Assembly (NCBI GenBank): GCA_040376705.1
Contig: JBEIQE010000020.1
Location: 1-37,171 of the forward strand
Source: JBEIQE01 sp040376705
GTDB lineage: Bacteria > Pseudomonadota > Alphaproteobacteria > UBA2400
Length of the DNA stretch: 37,171 bases
Direction: 5' to 3'
Numbering within the stretch: position 1 is the stretch's first letter; the number at the start of each line of letters is the position of its first letter. Position numbers and translations under genes: made by a program. The notes below the pieces were generated by a model, which made no database searches, had not been told where the DNA came from, and saw nothing but the letters and a program-made list of their open reading frames with translations. Positions 23,674-31,132 of the stretch are shown piece by piece.

Positions 23674-24398
23674 GCTGCTTCCTTGCTCAGAGCGCGTTTA
23701 TTAGCACGCGCCTGCGCCTTTTGCCACTTTTCCAACCGTGGCTCTACCGCATTCCAAACCCGCTGCTGCACTTCTTCTATTGTGCCTGCCGCATCGATAA
23801 GCACTACGCGGCGGGGGTTGGCAGCAGCTACGGCCCTGAAGCCATCCCGCACCTTACGGTGAAACTCAAGCCGCATGTTTTCAAACCGGGTTTCGTCATT
23901 ACCTGCCCGCGCCAGCGAGCGTTTAACCCCATGTTCGGAGTCGATATCGAGGAAAATGGAGAGATCAGGGCGCACACCTTTGGTCGCGAGCGCGTTAAAC
24001 TTGCGAATACTGTTCATGGGAAAATCGCGGCCATACCCCTGATACACCGTGGTGCTGTCCAAAAAACGGTCGGTAATCACCCATTTACCCTCGGCCAGTG
24101 CGGGCAGAATCTTGCGGCGCAGGTGGTTATGCCGCGCGGTTGAAAAGAGCATCAACTCCTCAGTCGCATCCCAAGCATCCGCATCACCGGTCAAAATCAA
24201 ATGGCGCAGCTGCTCGGCCTGCGGGGTGCCGCCGGGCTCGCGCGTCAGAACAACCTCGAGCCCGCGCGCAGCCAGCACCTCAAAAAACAGTCTTATCTGG
24301 GTGGTTTTACCTGAACCTTCGCCACCCTCGAATGAAATAAAAATACCATGCCCTGCTTTATCGTTCCCTGTTTGCTTTTTTTCTTCTTGTTGGTCCAT
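23670..24398 (-). CDS. tmk: thymidylate kinase, copy 1 (canonical motifs)
   Basis: A 242-residue dTMP kinase that makes dTDP from dTMP and ATP, essential for dTTP supply. After a ~17-residue charged N-terminal extension, the P-loop FEGGEGSGKTTQ is followed by TREPGGT, then DRFLDSTTVYQGYGR, then a LID-like RSLARAGNDETRFENMRLEFH and VVLIDAAGTIEEVQQRVW. All key motifs match the family, so this is probably the working enzyme. A basic, Ala/Lys-rich C terminus extends ~20 residues beyond the usual end. It overlaps the D,D-carboxypeptidase gene by one base upstream and copy 2 by four downstream. Confidence 0.93.
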   Translation of the reverse strand: MDQQEEKKQTGNDKAGHGIFISFEGGEGSGKTTQIRLFFEVLAARGLEVVLTREPGGTPQAEQLRHLILTGDADAWDATEELMLFSTARHNHLRRKILPALAEGKWVITDRFLDSTTVYQGYGRDFPMNSIRKFNALATKGVRPDLSIFLDIDSEHGVKRSLARAGNDETRFENMRLEFHRKVRDGFRAVAAANPRRVVLIDAAGTIEEVQQRVWNAVEPRLEKWQKAQARANKRALSKEAA

Positions 24399-25537
24399 CA
24401 GTCCCCTCCGCCTAAGAACATGTAATGTGCTTTGGCTGTCAGCTGACTGAGGAAGCCAAGCTCGGCTACATCGGCCTGCGCATAGAGCGGATATTCTTTG
24501 GTTTCAAGGCCCGGAGCGGTCAGGCGTACAACACCCATCTGCTGGCCTGCAACCACCGGCGCTGGCACCGGCTCTTGCAGTACCACTTCTGCCTTAAGCG
24601 CACTGCGGGCTTCGCGCGTGAGGGTCATGCTCACATCATCCTTCACCATGAGCGGTACGCTGGCCTGTGCGCCCATCCATACAGCAGCATTATCGAGGAC
24701 TTGCCCTGCCTTAAGCAGCGGGTAAACACCCGTTGAGGCAAAGCCCCACTGCATCAGGCGGGCCGATTCATCAGCACGCGCCTGCGCATCAGGCAGACCC
24801 ATAACCACCAGAATAAGGCGGCGGCCATTCTGCACTGCCGAGCCGATGAGGCTATAGCCGCTTTCATCGGTATGACCGGTCTTCACGCCATCGGCACCGA
24901 TGTTCATGCTGAGCAGCGGGTTGCGGTTATACTGGCGGATGTTGTTATAGGTCCACTCACGCTCTGAATCGTACTTGTAGTACTCAGGATATTCGCGGAT
25001 GACATGCAGCGTGAGCGTGGCAAGGTCGCGCGCGGTTGAGTAGTGCTTGGGGTCAGGCATGCCGCTGGCATTGGCGAAGCTGCTGTTGGTCATACCCAGT
25101 TCCTGTGCGCGGGCTGTAGCCATGCTGGCAAAGCCGGCTTCGGTACCACCAACTGCTTCGGCCAACGCTACCGCCGCATCGTTACCTGACTGAATAACCA
25201 TACCCTTGATGAGATCTTCAACCCGCACTTGCGAGCCCAGCTCGAGGTAGGTACGTGAGCCCTCCTGCCGCCAGGCATGCTCACTAACAGGCACTTTGGT
25301 ATCGAGTGTCAAACGGCCAGCCTTCAGGGCTTCGAACACTATATAAGCCGTCATTACCTTACTCATGGAGGCAGTTGGCAGGCGCTCATCCGCGTTCTTT
25401 TCGTACAGTACGGTGCCGGTATCGGCATCCAGCAGAATAACGCCGCGCGCCGGGCTTTCGGGCAGGTTGGCACTGGCCGTAACGGGCATAAGAACAGCCA
25501 GAGAAACAGAGAAGGCGATAATAATTTTCTTCAGCAT
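24398..25537 (-). CDS. D-alanyl-D-alanine carboxypeptidase (PBP5/6 type)
   Basis: A 379-residue low-molecular-weight penicillin-binding protein that trims the terminal D-Ala of peptidoglycan pentapeptides. It has a signal peptide (residues 1-23) and the three serine-active-site motifs SxxK (Ser57-Met-Ser-Lys60 in PTASMSKVMT), SGN (IQSGNDAAVAL) and KTG (GVKTGHTDESGY). A C-terminal PBP5-like beta domain (~270-370) follows. A hydrophobic stretch at the extreme C terminus is weak. It sits between rlpA and tmk; the last base of its stop is shared with the tmk start. The dac-tmk neighbour pair is common in alphaproteobacteria. Confidence 0.94.
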   Translation of the reverse strand: MLKKIIIAFSVSLAVLMPVTASANLPESPARGVILLDADTGTVLYEKNADERLPTASMSKVMTAYIVFEALKAGRLTLDTKVPVSEHAWRQEGSRTYLELGSQVRVEDLIKGMVIQSGNDAAVALAEAVGGTEAGFASMATARAQELGMTNSSFANASGMPDPKHYSTARDLATLTLHVIREYPEYYKYDSEREWTYNNIRQYNRNPLLSMNIGADGVKTGHTDESGYSLIGSAVQNGRRLILVVMGLPDAQARADESARLMQWGFASTGVYPLLKAGQVLDNAAVWMGAQASVPLMVKDDVSMTLTREARSALKAEVVLQEPVPAPVVAGQQMGVVRLTAPGLETKEYPLYAQADVAELGFLSQLTAKAHYMFLGGGD

Positions 25538-25546
25538 TTATAATCC

Positions 25547-26458
25547 TCAATCAACAACAATACGGGCATCGGGCGCCAGATCGCCGATGCGGTTCAAGGC
25601 CTGATCGGCCTCTTCAATACTGGCAAACGGGCCTACACGCACACGGTGATAGGTCACGCCACCCACCTCAGTATTCACAATATAAGCACGGCTACGGGCC
25701 GAAAGACGCTGCGCCAGACGGTCGGCATTATCCTGCTGGCTGAACGAACCTGCCTGAATGAACAGCTGGGTGCTGGCAGGTACCGGGCGCGGGGTAACAA
25801 TTGGGTCAGGATAATAAGCCTGCCCAACCTGATGCACAGCCACTGGCTGACCATCAATTTCATACGGGCGCGGGGCTGAGGCCATGGCGGGCACTGGGGC
25901 TGGCTCATAGCCGGTTGCAGTCACATGATCCTCTGGCAGTGAACCATGCCAAGTGCGACCTTCGCGCGCGGCTTGCGCAATCTGACGACTTGCATCGGGC
26001 AGCACCTGCACACGCACACGGGCAACGCCATTGTTCTTGAACTCAAGCAGCTCAGCCGCTCTTTCAGATACGTCTATAATACGGCCTTTTGCAAACGGGC
26101 CGCGATCATTCACACGCAATACCACCGACTTGCCATTCGAGAGATTAGTTACACGCACAAAACTGGGCATTTGCAGGGTACGGTGCGCGGCGGTCATCTC
26201 GCGCTGGTTAAAGCGCTCACCATTGGCGGTGCGGCGGTTATGGAAACCCGGACCATACCACGAGGCAATGCCTGTTTCATCGTAGCTATAGCTCTCTTGC
26301 GGGTAATACCACTGGCCATCAATCTGGTAGGGGCGGCCCACCTTGAAGGTGCCTACGTCTTGCCCGGCGGGCATGGTGTCTTTAACCACTTCGGCCCCCA
26401 TCCGGGCCCATGAGCAGCCGGAAAGAGCAATCACCAGAACCAGAAGTAAAGCGCGCAT
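25547..26458 (-). CDS. rlpA: septal ring lytic transglycosylase RlpA, lipoprotein with SPOR domain
   Basis: A 303-residue lipoprotein with lipobox LSGC (Cys ~15), so anchored in the outer membrane. The double-psi beta-barrel domain (~60-160) contains GIASWYGPGFHNRRTANGE and TAAHRTLQMPSFVRV and ends RVNDRGPF, the conserved region of RlpA. The C-terminal ~75 residues are a SPOR domain (QLFIQAGSFSQQDNADRLA ... YHRVRVGPF) that binds denuded septal peptidoglycan. RlpA cleaves glycan strands lacking stem peptides during cell separation. It overlaps the upstream mltB gene by one base (TAATG-type). A proline-rich linker joins the two domains. Confidence 0.94.
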   Translation of the reverse strand: MRALLLVLVIALSGCSWARMGAEVVKDTMPAGQDVGTFKVGRPYQIDGQWYYPQESYSYDETGIASWYGPGFHNRRTANGERFNQREMTAAHRTLQMPSFVRVTNLSNGKSVVLRVNDRGPFAKGRIIDVSERAAELLEFKNNGVARVRVQVLPDASRQIAQAAREGRTWHGSLPEDHVTATGYEPAPVPAMASAPRPYEIDGQPVAVHQVGQAYYPDPIVTPRPVPASTQLFIQAGSFSQQDNADRLAQRLSARSRAYIVNTEVGGVTYHRVRVGPFASIEEADQALNRIGDLAPDARIVVD

Positions 26459-27444
26459 TACATACCAATCCTGTCGGCAAGGCTGCCGACCAAAGTTGCG
26501 AAGTAAGTTGAACGGTTCCAGTGTTTGATGACCTTGTAGTTAGACGTCACCAGATACGCACGGCCACCTGCCCCATCTGGCTGCACCAGCGAGAGTGCAG
26601 CAAGCGGCATATTGGCAGTTGGCGATGGTGCATCAGCCAGTACAGGCTTAAGGCCAAGGTCGATCCACTCAGCATAGGGCATGGCGGTATCGGCACCGAT
26701 ACTGCGCAAATCGGCAGGTACGTTCACCTCAATACCCCAACCGATGGTGCCATCCCAGCCTTCGCTTTTAAGGTAATTGGCAGTTGAGGCAAATACATCC
26801 GGCAGGCTGGCCCAGATGTTCTTCTTGCCATCGCCATTACCATCGACCGCATAATTCCAGAATGAGGTTGGCATGAACTGGCACTGGCCCATCGCGCCCG
26901 CCCATGAGCCGCGCATATTGGCCGGCGTGATATGTCCATCTTTGAGAATGCGGAGCGCCTGCAGCAGCTCACGTTTGAAGTAATCGGCACGGCGGCCTTC
27001 ATAAGCCAGTGTGGCAAGGGATGAAATGACATCAAACCCGCCGGTGTTGGCACCGTAGTTGGTTTCAACACCCCAAAGCGCCACGATATACTGCGCGGGT
27101 ACGCCATACTCTTTAGCCACGCGCTCAAGCAACGCGCGGTGCTGCATATACAGCTCCTGCCCGCGGTTGATGCGGGAATCGGTTAGCTGCTTTTCAAGAT
27201 AAGTCTCGAAGGTCATGGTGCCTTCGGGCTGTTTGCGGTCCAGCTCGATCACACGCGGCAGGAAGGTCGCCTTGTTCAGGGCCGCCGCCACTGCAGGGCC
27301 TGTGAGGCCCTGTTCGTTCGCTTCGCGTTTGAACTGGTCGAGCCAGACGATGAAGTTGTTGGCATCGGCCTTGGCCACACCTGTGGGCAGCGCGGCGAAC
27401 AACAACGCAGAAGCAACAAGCGTGCGAATCAGATGACGTTTCAT
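26458..27444 (-). CDS. mltB: lytic murein transglycosylase, MltB family
   Basis: A 328-residue secreted enzyme cutting the glycan backbone of peptidoglycan to form 1,6-anhydro products. The start MKRHLIRTL at 27444 gives a good signal peptide (to ~residue 24, ending PTGVAKA) without a lipobox. The catalytic glutamate is in ALWGVETNYG. SWAGAMGQCQFMPTSFWNYAVD is the SLT-like signature of the MltB branch. No peptidoglycan-binding-1 domain is present at the C terminus. The upstream in-frame codon at 27480 is TTG and is less likely. It shares a base with rlpA and is 51 bases downstream of a small membrane-protein gene. Confidence 0.92.
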   Translation of the reverse strand: MKRHLIRTLVASALLFAALPTGVAKADANNFIVWLDQFKREANEQGLTGPAVAAALNKATFLPRVIELDRKQPEGTMTFETYLEKQLTDSRINRGQELYMQHRALLERVAKEYGVPAQYIVALWGVETNYGANTGGFDVISSLATLAYEGRRADYFKRELLQALRILKDGHITPANMRGSWAGAMGQCQFMPTSFWNYAVDGNGDGKKNIWASLPDVFASTANYLKSEGWDGTIGWGIEVNVPADLRSIGADTAMPYAEWIDLGLKPVLADAPSPTANMPLAALSLVQPDGAGGRAYLVTSNYKVIKHWNRSTYFATLVGSLADRIGM

Positions 27445-27495
27445 AAGGGCCGTTTTGGCACAGCCAGCCAGCCCCTGCAATGCGGCTAAATATGA

Positions 27496-27858
27496 TTAAG
27501 AGACTTTATCCGGCTGCTTCGATTCGGCCTGCTTTGATTGTGCTGGTGTTTCACGCCAGCCGAGCTTGGCGCGCACAGCTTCCTGCACTTCTATGGGCAT
27601 CTCGCGCAACTTCATGCCTTCATAGGGCTTGAGCACATCCTCAAGCTCCTTGAGCTTGCTCTGCACACGGTTATCCGAGCCGCCAACATAATCTGTCAGC
27701 AGCCATGCCATAGCGCCAATCGCGATAACAGCGATGCCAAAGACTTGCGCCGCGTCATGCGGGGTAGCCTTGGTGAATGAAAGAATCACCAAAACAAAAA
27801 ACGCGAGCAGACCGAATGGCCAGAACGTCGTGAAGAGTTTTGAAAGCTTTCGCACCAT
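27496..27858 (-). CDS. small membrane protein (uncharacterised)
   Basis: A 120-residue protein with two adjacent membrane helices (TFWPFGLLAFFVLVILSF at ~9-26 and VFGIAVIAIGAMAWLLT at ~38-54) followed by a hydrophilic cytoplasmic tail rich in Lys/Glu/Gln (ELEDVLKPYEGMKLREM...). The tail contains a possible coiled-coil stretch. The start at 27858 is the ATG that begins just before helix 1; the longer frame to 28023 overlaps the dehydratase gene and has no signal. It lies 31 bases downstream of that gene and upstream of mltB. I recognise no family. A role in envelope assembly is only suggested by its neighbours. Confidence 0.7.
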   Translation of the reverse strand: MVRKLSKLFTTFWPFGLLAFFVLVILSFTKATPHDAAQVFGIAVIAIGAMAWLLTDYVGGSDNRVQSKLKELEDVLKPYEGMKLREMPIEVQEAVRAKLGWRETPAQSKQAESKQPDKVS

Positions 27859-27889
27859 GAGGCAGAGCCTAGCAGTTAACGCAGCTGTT

Positions 27890-28891
27890 TCAACCGGTAA
27901 TTTCCCCCAAAACTTCAGAGTACAGGCCGGGGTCCACATTCCCGCCCGAGATGAGTACGGCAACATTCTTGCCCTTGGCATCGAACTTGCCAGCCAGAAG
28001 CGCGCCCAAAGCCACCGCTCCACCCGGCTCGATCACCAGCTTGAGGGTATTAAACCCATAACGCATAGCCCTCTTGGCATCGTCCTCGGTTACGGTAATA
28101 CCTTCAACCCCATAATGCTGCAAAACAGGGAAGGTCAGCTCGCCGGGCGAACTCGTCGATATGGCATCACAAATCGAATTGGCATCTTTGCTAATCGAGA
28201 GCCGCTCACCCGCTATGAGCGAACGGATGGTATCGTCATAGCCAACAGGCTCTACTGCATAAACCTTGGTTTGCGGGGTATAGTGCTTTATCGCTGTTGT
28301 AATACCCGCCGTCAGCCCGCCACCACCGCAGCAGATAAGTACGGCGTCTAACACCACACCCGCCTGAGCCACCATTTCCATGCCTATGGTGCCCTGCCCG
28401 GCCATAACCCATGGGTTATCGTAAGGATGCACGAACACACAGCCGCGCTCTGCGGCGAGGGCCTTGGCAATAGTATCGCGGTCCTGTGTTTTGCGATCAT
28501 AGGTGATGACCTCAGCCCCCAGATTGCGCGTGTTATCAAGTTTGATGCGCGGTGCATCTGCAGGCATCACAATCGTGGCCTTCATGCCAAGGCGATTGGC
28601 GGCATGGGCAATGCCCTGTGCATGGTTGCCGGTTGAGGCGGCCACTACACCTTTGGCGCGTTCCTCTGGGCTTAATGCCGCCAGGCGATTATAGGCACCG
28701 CGGAACTTGAATGCGCCCCCCACCTGAAACGATTCAGCTTTAAGGAAAATACGGCCGCCGGTGCGCTGGTTGAGATCGGGATATTCAAGGAGTGGCGTTA
28801 CAACCGCCTGCCCTTTAATGCGTGCGGCAGCAGCCTCAATCGCGGGGAAATCAACAGCCAGTTTGATAGGTGTCATACCATCGGCAGCCAT
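27890..28891 (-). CDS. threonine/serine dehydratase (PLP-dependent ammonia-lyase)
   Basis: A 333-residue fold-type II PLP enzyme deaminating L-threonine to 2-oxobutanoate (or serine to pyruvate). The PLP lysine is in GAFKFRGA (residues ~59-66). Other signatures are AASTGNHAQG, CCGGGGLTAG (PLP phosphate loop) and the C-terminal SGGNVDP. The protein ends soon after the catalytic domain, without an ACT/regulatory domain, so it resembles the short catabolic (TdcB) or single-domain biosynthetic type rather than the 500-residue IlvA. Two candidate starts (28891 and the ATG five codons further in) have no strong ribosome site. It is the first gene of the long minus-strand block. Confidence 0.9.
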   Translation of the reverse strand: MAADGMTPIKLAVDFPAIEAAAARIKGQAVVTPLLEYPDLNQRTGGRIFLKAESFQVGGAFKFRGAYNRLAALSPEERAKGVVAASTGNHAQGIAHAANRLGMKATIVMPADAPRIKLDNTRNLGAEVITYDRKTQDRDTIAKALAAERGCVFVHPYDNPWVMAGQGTIGMEMVAQAGVVLDAVLICCGGGGLTAGITTAIKHYTPQTKVYAVEPVGYDDTIRSLIAGERLSISKDANSICDAISTSSPGELTFPVLQHYGVEGITVTEDDAKRAMRYGFNTLKLVIEPGGAVALGALLAGKFDAKGKNVAVLISGGNVDPGLYSEVLGEITG

Positions 28892-28911
28892 AAGGAAATT
28901 ATCCCATTCGG

Positions 28912-28971
28912 TTAGCTCTAGGTCGAGCTAATCCGTTGCTGCACTGCGCCAATCTCCAGCCAGTGGCTGGA
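28912..28971. other. two short hairpins upstream of the dehydratase operon
   Basis: TTAGCTC/GAGCTAA (28912-28918 with 28925-28931) and TCCAGCC/GGCTGGA (28955-28961 with 28965-28971) are perfect 7-base inverted repeats. Neither is followed by a T run, so they may be operators or part of a 5' leader between the dehydratase and the 28981-29178 gene. No further evidence. Confidence 0.35.
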
Positions 28972-28980
28972 AACAGCAGT

Positions 28981-29178
28981 TTAGCTAGCTTTCGCCAGCT
29001 CCTTCATACCTTCCCGAGCGGCAATCTGCGCAGCCTGAACCGAGCGGAACTCGGTGCCATGCAGGGATGTCAGCTTGGGATGAACAGTGTGGAAGACAAA
29101 GCCCTTGGCGGTCTCAACGAGAACACCGGCGGCTGCGTCGCCTACTTCAATCAAAACGCTCTTGGTTGTGGTGGCCAT
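28981..29178 (-). CDS. small uncharacterised protein
   Basis: A 65-residue protein whose ATG at 29178 is preceded by GAGGAGGG six to seven bases away, a strong ribosome site. Composition is mixed, with a beta-prone first half (SVLIEVGDAAAGVLVET, GFVFHTVHP) and a helical second half (EFRSVQAAQIAAREGMKEL). No signal peptide or membrane helix. It is transcribed towards the dehydratase operon, 89 bases upstream of it. Function unknown. The strong Shine-Dalgarno suggests it is real and well translated. Confidence 0.7.
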   Translation of the reverse strand: MATTTKSVLIEVGDAAAGVLVETAKGFVFHTVHPKLTSLHGTEFRSVQAAQIAAREGMKELAKAS

Positions 29179-29219
29179 TGGGCCCTCCTCGTCCGTTAGC
29201 ACGCTGGGGGTATAAGCCT

Positions 29220-29236
29220 GATTCTTTAACAGAATC
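29220..29236. promoter_or_regulatory. short palindrome between divergent genes
   Basis: GATTCT (29220-29225) and AGAATC (29231-29236) are perfectly inverted around TTAAC, midway between the divergent starts at 29178 and 29281. Operator-like by position and symmetry; no protein can be assigned. Confidence 0.35.
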
Positions 29237-29280
29237 TTACTTCGCGCCCTCAGCGGACAGGTGTATAAACCTTACCCATT

Positions 29281-30357
29281 GTGACTGCAACAGCTACTTC
29301 CACCTCTTCTGGCAGCCCGCCCGCCGCATCCAAACAAGACCGTAAGCTCTTGGACTTGTTCGTTTCCGAGTCTCCCGAGCCGGGCACCCTGACCGATATC
29401 ACGCCGGATGTGAAATGGCTGCGCATGGGCCTGCCGTTCAAGCTCAACCACGTGAATGTATGGCTGATCCGCGATGGCGACGGCTGGGCGATTGTCGATA
29501 CCGGTATTGGTGCCACCATGTCGCAAGAGATGTGGGATAAAGTGTTCGATGAACAACTGGGCGGGGCCAAACCCACCTGCGTCATCTGCACGCACTATCA
29601 CCCCGATCATATTGGCTGCGCAGGCTGGCTGGTAAGCAAATATAACGTGCCGTTTTACTCGACGCTTACCGAGTGGAGCTTTGGCCGCATGATCAGCCTG
29701 GTTGAGGGTGATGACTACAAGAAGATCACCACCAACTACTACAAACATTTTGGCCTCGCGGGTGAACGCTATGAGAGCGTGCTTGAGTATGGCAACCACT
29801 ATGCGCGCAACGTCACGCCGTTGCCACTGCAGATCAACCGGCTGCGGCAGGGCGATAAGCTCACCATTGGCGGCAAGGACTGGCTGATCCTCACCTATGG
29901 CGGCCACACGCCTGAGCATGCCTGCCTTTATAATGCGGGCGATAACATCTTCATCAGTGGTGATCAGGTACTGCCCTTTATCAGCCCCAATATCAGCGTC
30001 TCGTTCTATGAGATGCAGGCCGACCCGCTGACCGATTATCTGGTCAGCCTGCGTGCTATGAAGCTGCTACCCGCACAAACACTCACCCTACCTAGCCATG
30101 GCATCCCGTTCCGCGAGCTGCATATGCGGCTCGATCAACTTGAGGCCCATCACGCCGAGCGGTTGGGTGCGATTATCGATTACTGCAGCGAGCCGCGCAC
30201 GCCGGCTGAAATTATGGACTTTTTGTTCCCGCAAGCGCTCGACCCGCACCAGATCATGTTCGCGATTGGCGAAGCCGCCGCCCATGCCAACCACCTCGTT
30301 GGCCGCCAGAAACTGAAGCGTATTGATGGTGATGTGGTGCGATACACCAAAGTCTGA
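29281..30357 (+). CDS. MBL-fold metallo-hydrolase with C-terminal winged-helix-like region
   Basis: A 358-residue metallo-beta-lactamase-fold protein. Metal ligands: THYHPDHIG (HxHxDH), a histidine in TYGGHTPEH, and the aspartate of FISGDQVLP. The region from ~290 on (HHAERLGAIIDYCSEPRTPAEI) resembles the helical C-terminal extension of LACTB2/glyoxalase II-like proteins. The start is GTG at 29281, without an obvious Shine-Dalgarno; the first ~25 residues are low-complexity (Thr/Ser/Ala). The substrate is unknown; thioester or nucleic-acid phosphodiester hydrolysis are both known for the fold. It is monocistronic with a small gene 65 bases downstream. Confidence 0.85.
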   Translation: MTATATSTSSGSPPAASKQDRKLLDLFVSESPEPGTLTDITPDVKWLRMGLPFKLNHVNVWLIRDGDGWAIVDTGIGATMSQEMWDKVFDEQLGGAKPTCVICTHYHPDHIGCAGWLVSKYNVPFYSTLTEWSFGRMISLVEGDDYKKITTNYYKHFGLAGERYESVLEYGNHYARNVTPLPLQINRLRQGDKLTIGGKDWLILTYGGHTPEHACLYNAGDNIFISGDQVLPFISPNISVSFYEMQADPLTDYLVSLRAMKLLPAQTLTLPSHGIPFRELHMRLDQLEAHHAERLGAIIDYCSEPRTPAEIMDFLFPQALDPHQIMFAIGEAAAHANHLVGRQKLKRIDGDVVRYTKV

Positions 30358-30422
30358 ACATATTAACCTTGAAATAGGCCCCATACGCCATCTAGTCTGG
30401 CCTTCTTACAAAAGAGGGCACC

Positions 30423-30779
30423 ATGACCACACCGCTTACACCCGCGGAAGACCGCGTATTCAATCTCATGAGCGCAAAGCCCGCAGGCACGCGCCTGCTG
30501 CAAACAGATGTAGAAGCCGCGCACAGCCAGCTCTACGGCACCTATAAGGGTGTGAGCGATGCCCTCAATTCGCTGGTCGCGAGTGGCAAAGTTGAATCCA
30601 CCCGCCTTGAGGCCCCCAACCAGCCACGCAAGGCGCTCTTCCCGGTCATGCAGACCTGGTACAGCCTGCCCGCTACTCAGCAAGCCAGCCCGCTGGCTGG
30701 CTCGAGCATCGGTACTGGCAAGTCAGAGAAATACCGCCGCGATACGGTGGATCTGCATAACCTCGGTTATATTATTTAA
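30423..30779 (+). CDS. small uncharacterised protein, possible winged helix
   Basis: A 118-residue protein with GAGGG four bases before the ATG. The first 75 residues (TPAEDRVFNLMSAKP, LLQTDVEAAHSQLYGTYKGVSDALNSLVASGKVES) have the helix-helix-turn-helix pattern and terminal beta hairpin expected of a winged-helix domain. The C terminus is disordered-looking (Ser/Thr/Gln-rich). A DNA-binding role is inference. It ends directly against the convergent 77-residue gene: the two stop codons are adjacent. Confidence 0.6.
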   Translation: MTTPLTPAEDRVFNLMSAKPAGTRLLQTDVEAAHSQLYGTYKGVSDALNSLVASGKVESTRLEAPNQPRKALFPVMQTWYSLPATQQASPLAGSSIGTGKSEKYRRDTVDLHNLGYII

Positions 30780-31013
30780 TCAGCCCTGCTCGCCGCCAGG
30801 CACATCCTGCACCAGCTCAAACTCATTGGGGTCGAGCAGGATGGATGAGGCCAGCGTACGGCGGGTTGAAAGCTCATCCCTGCGGCGCAGCTGTACATGG
30901 TTGTTGCCAAGGGTGTCGTTCTTGACGCTCATTACTTCGAACACATAGCCGGTGCTGTCCATCTTGCGATAGAGCTGCCCTGCCAGAACTTCGTAACGAC
31001 GACCAAAAACCAC
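30780..31013 (-). CDS. small uncharacterised protein
   Basis: A 77-residue protein starting with GTG at 31013, seven bases after AAGGGAG. Predicted beta-rich (RYEVLAGQLYRKM, GYVFEVMSVKN, HVQLRRRDE), acidic at the C terminus (DPNEFELVQDVPGGEQG). No membrane segment. It is immediately convergent with the 30423-30779 gene and lies downstream of the ftsH terminator. I recognise no family. Confidence 0.65.
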   Translation of the reverse strand: MVFGRRYEVLAGQLYRKMDSTGYVFEVMSVKNDTLGNNHVQLRRRDELSTRRTLASSILLDPNEFELVQDVPGGEQG

Positions 31014-31079
31014 GGTTGCACTCCCTTATGTCTGGGCACCCTAGCAGAAAATAGGGAATTTCAACAGCGGCGTTATAAA

Positions 31080-31106
31080 CCCCTCTCCCGCAAGGCGAGA
31101 GAGGGG
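31080..31106 (-). terminator. terminator downstream of ftsH
   Basis: CCCCTCTC (31080-31087) pairs with GAGAGGGG (31099-31106) with an 11-base loop. On the minus strand the hairpin is 27-53 bases past the ftsH stop and is followed by TTTAT. The T run is short, so efficiency is uncertain. Confidence 0.6.
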
Positions 31107-31132
31107 CTAAAACTTCAATTATTCAGAACTTA

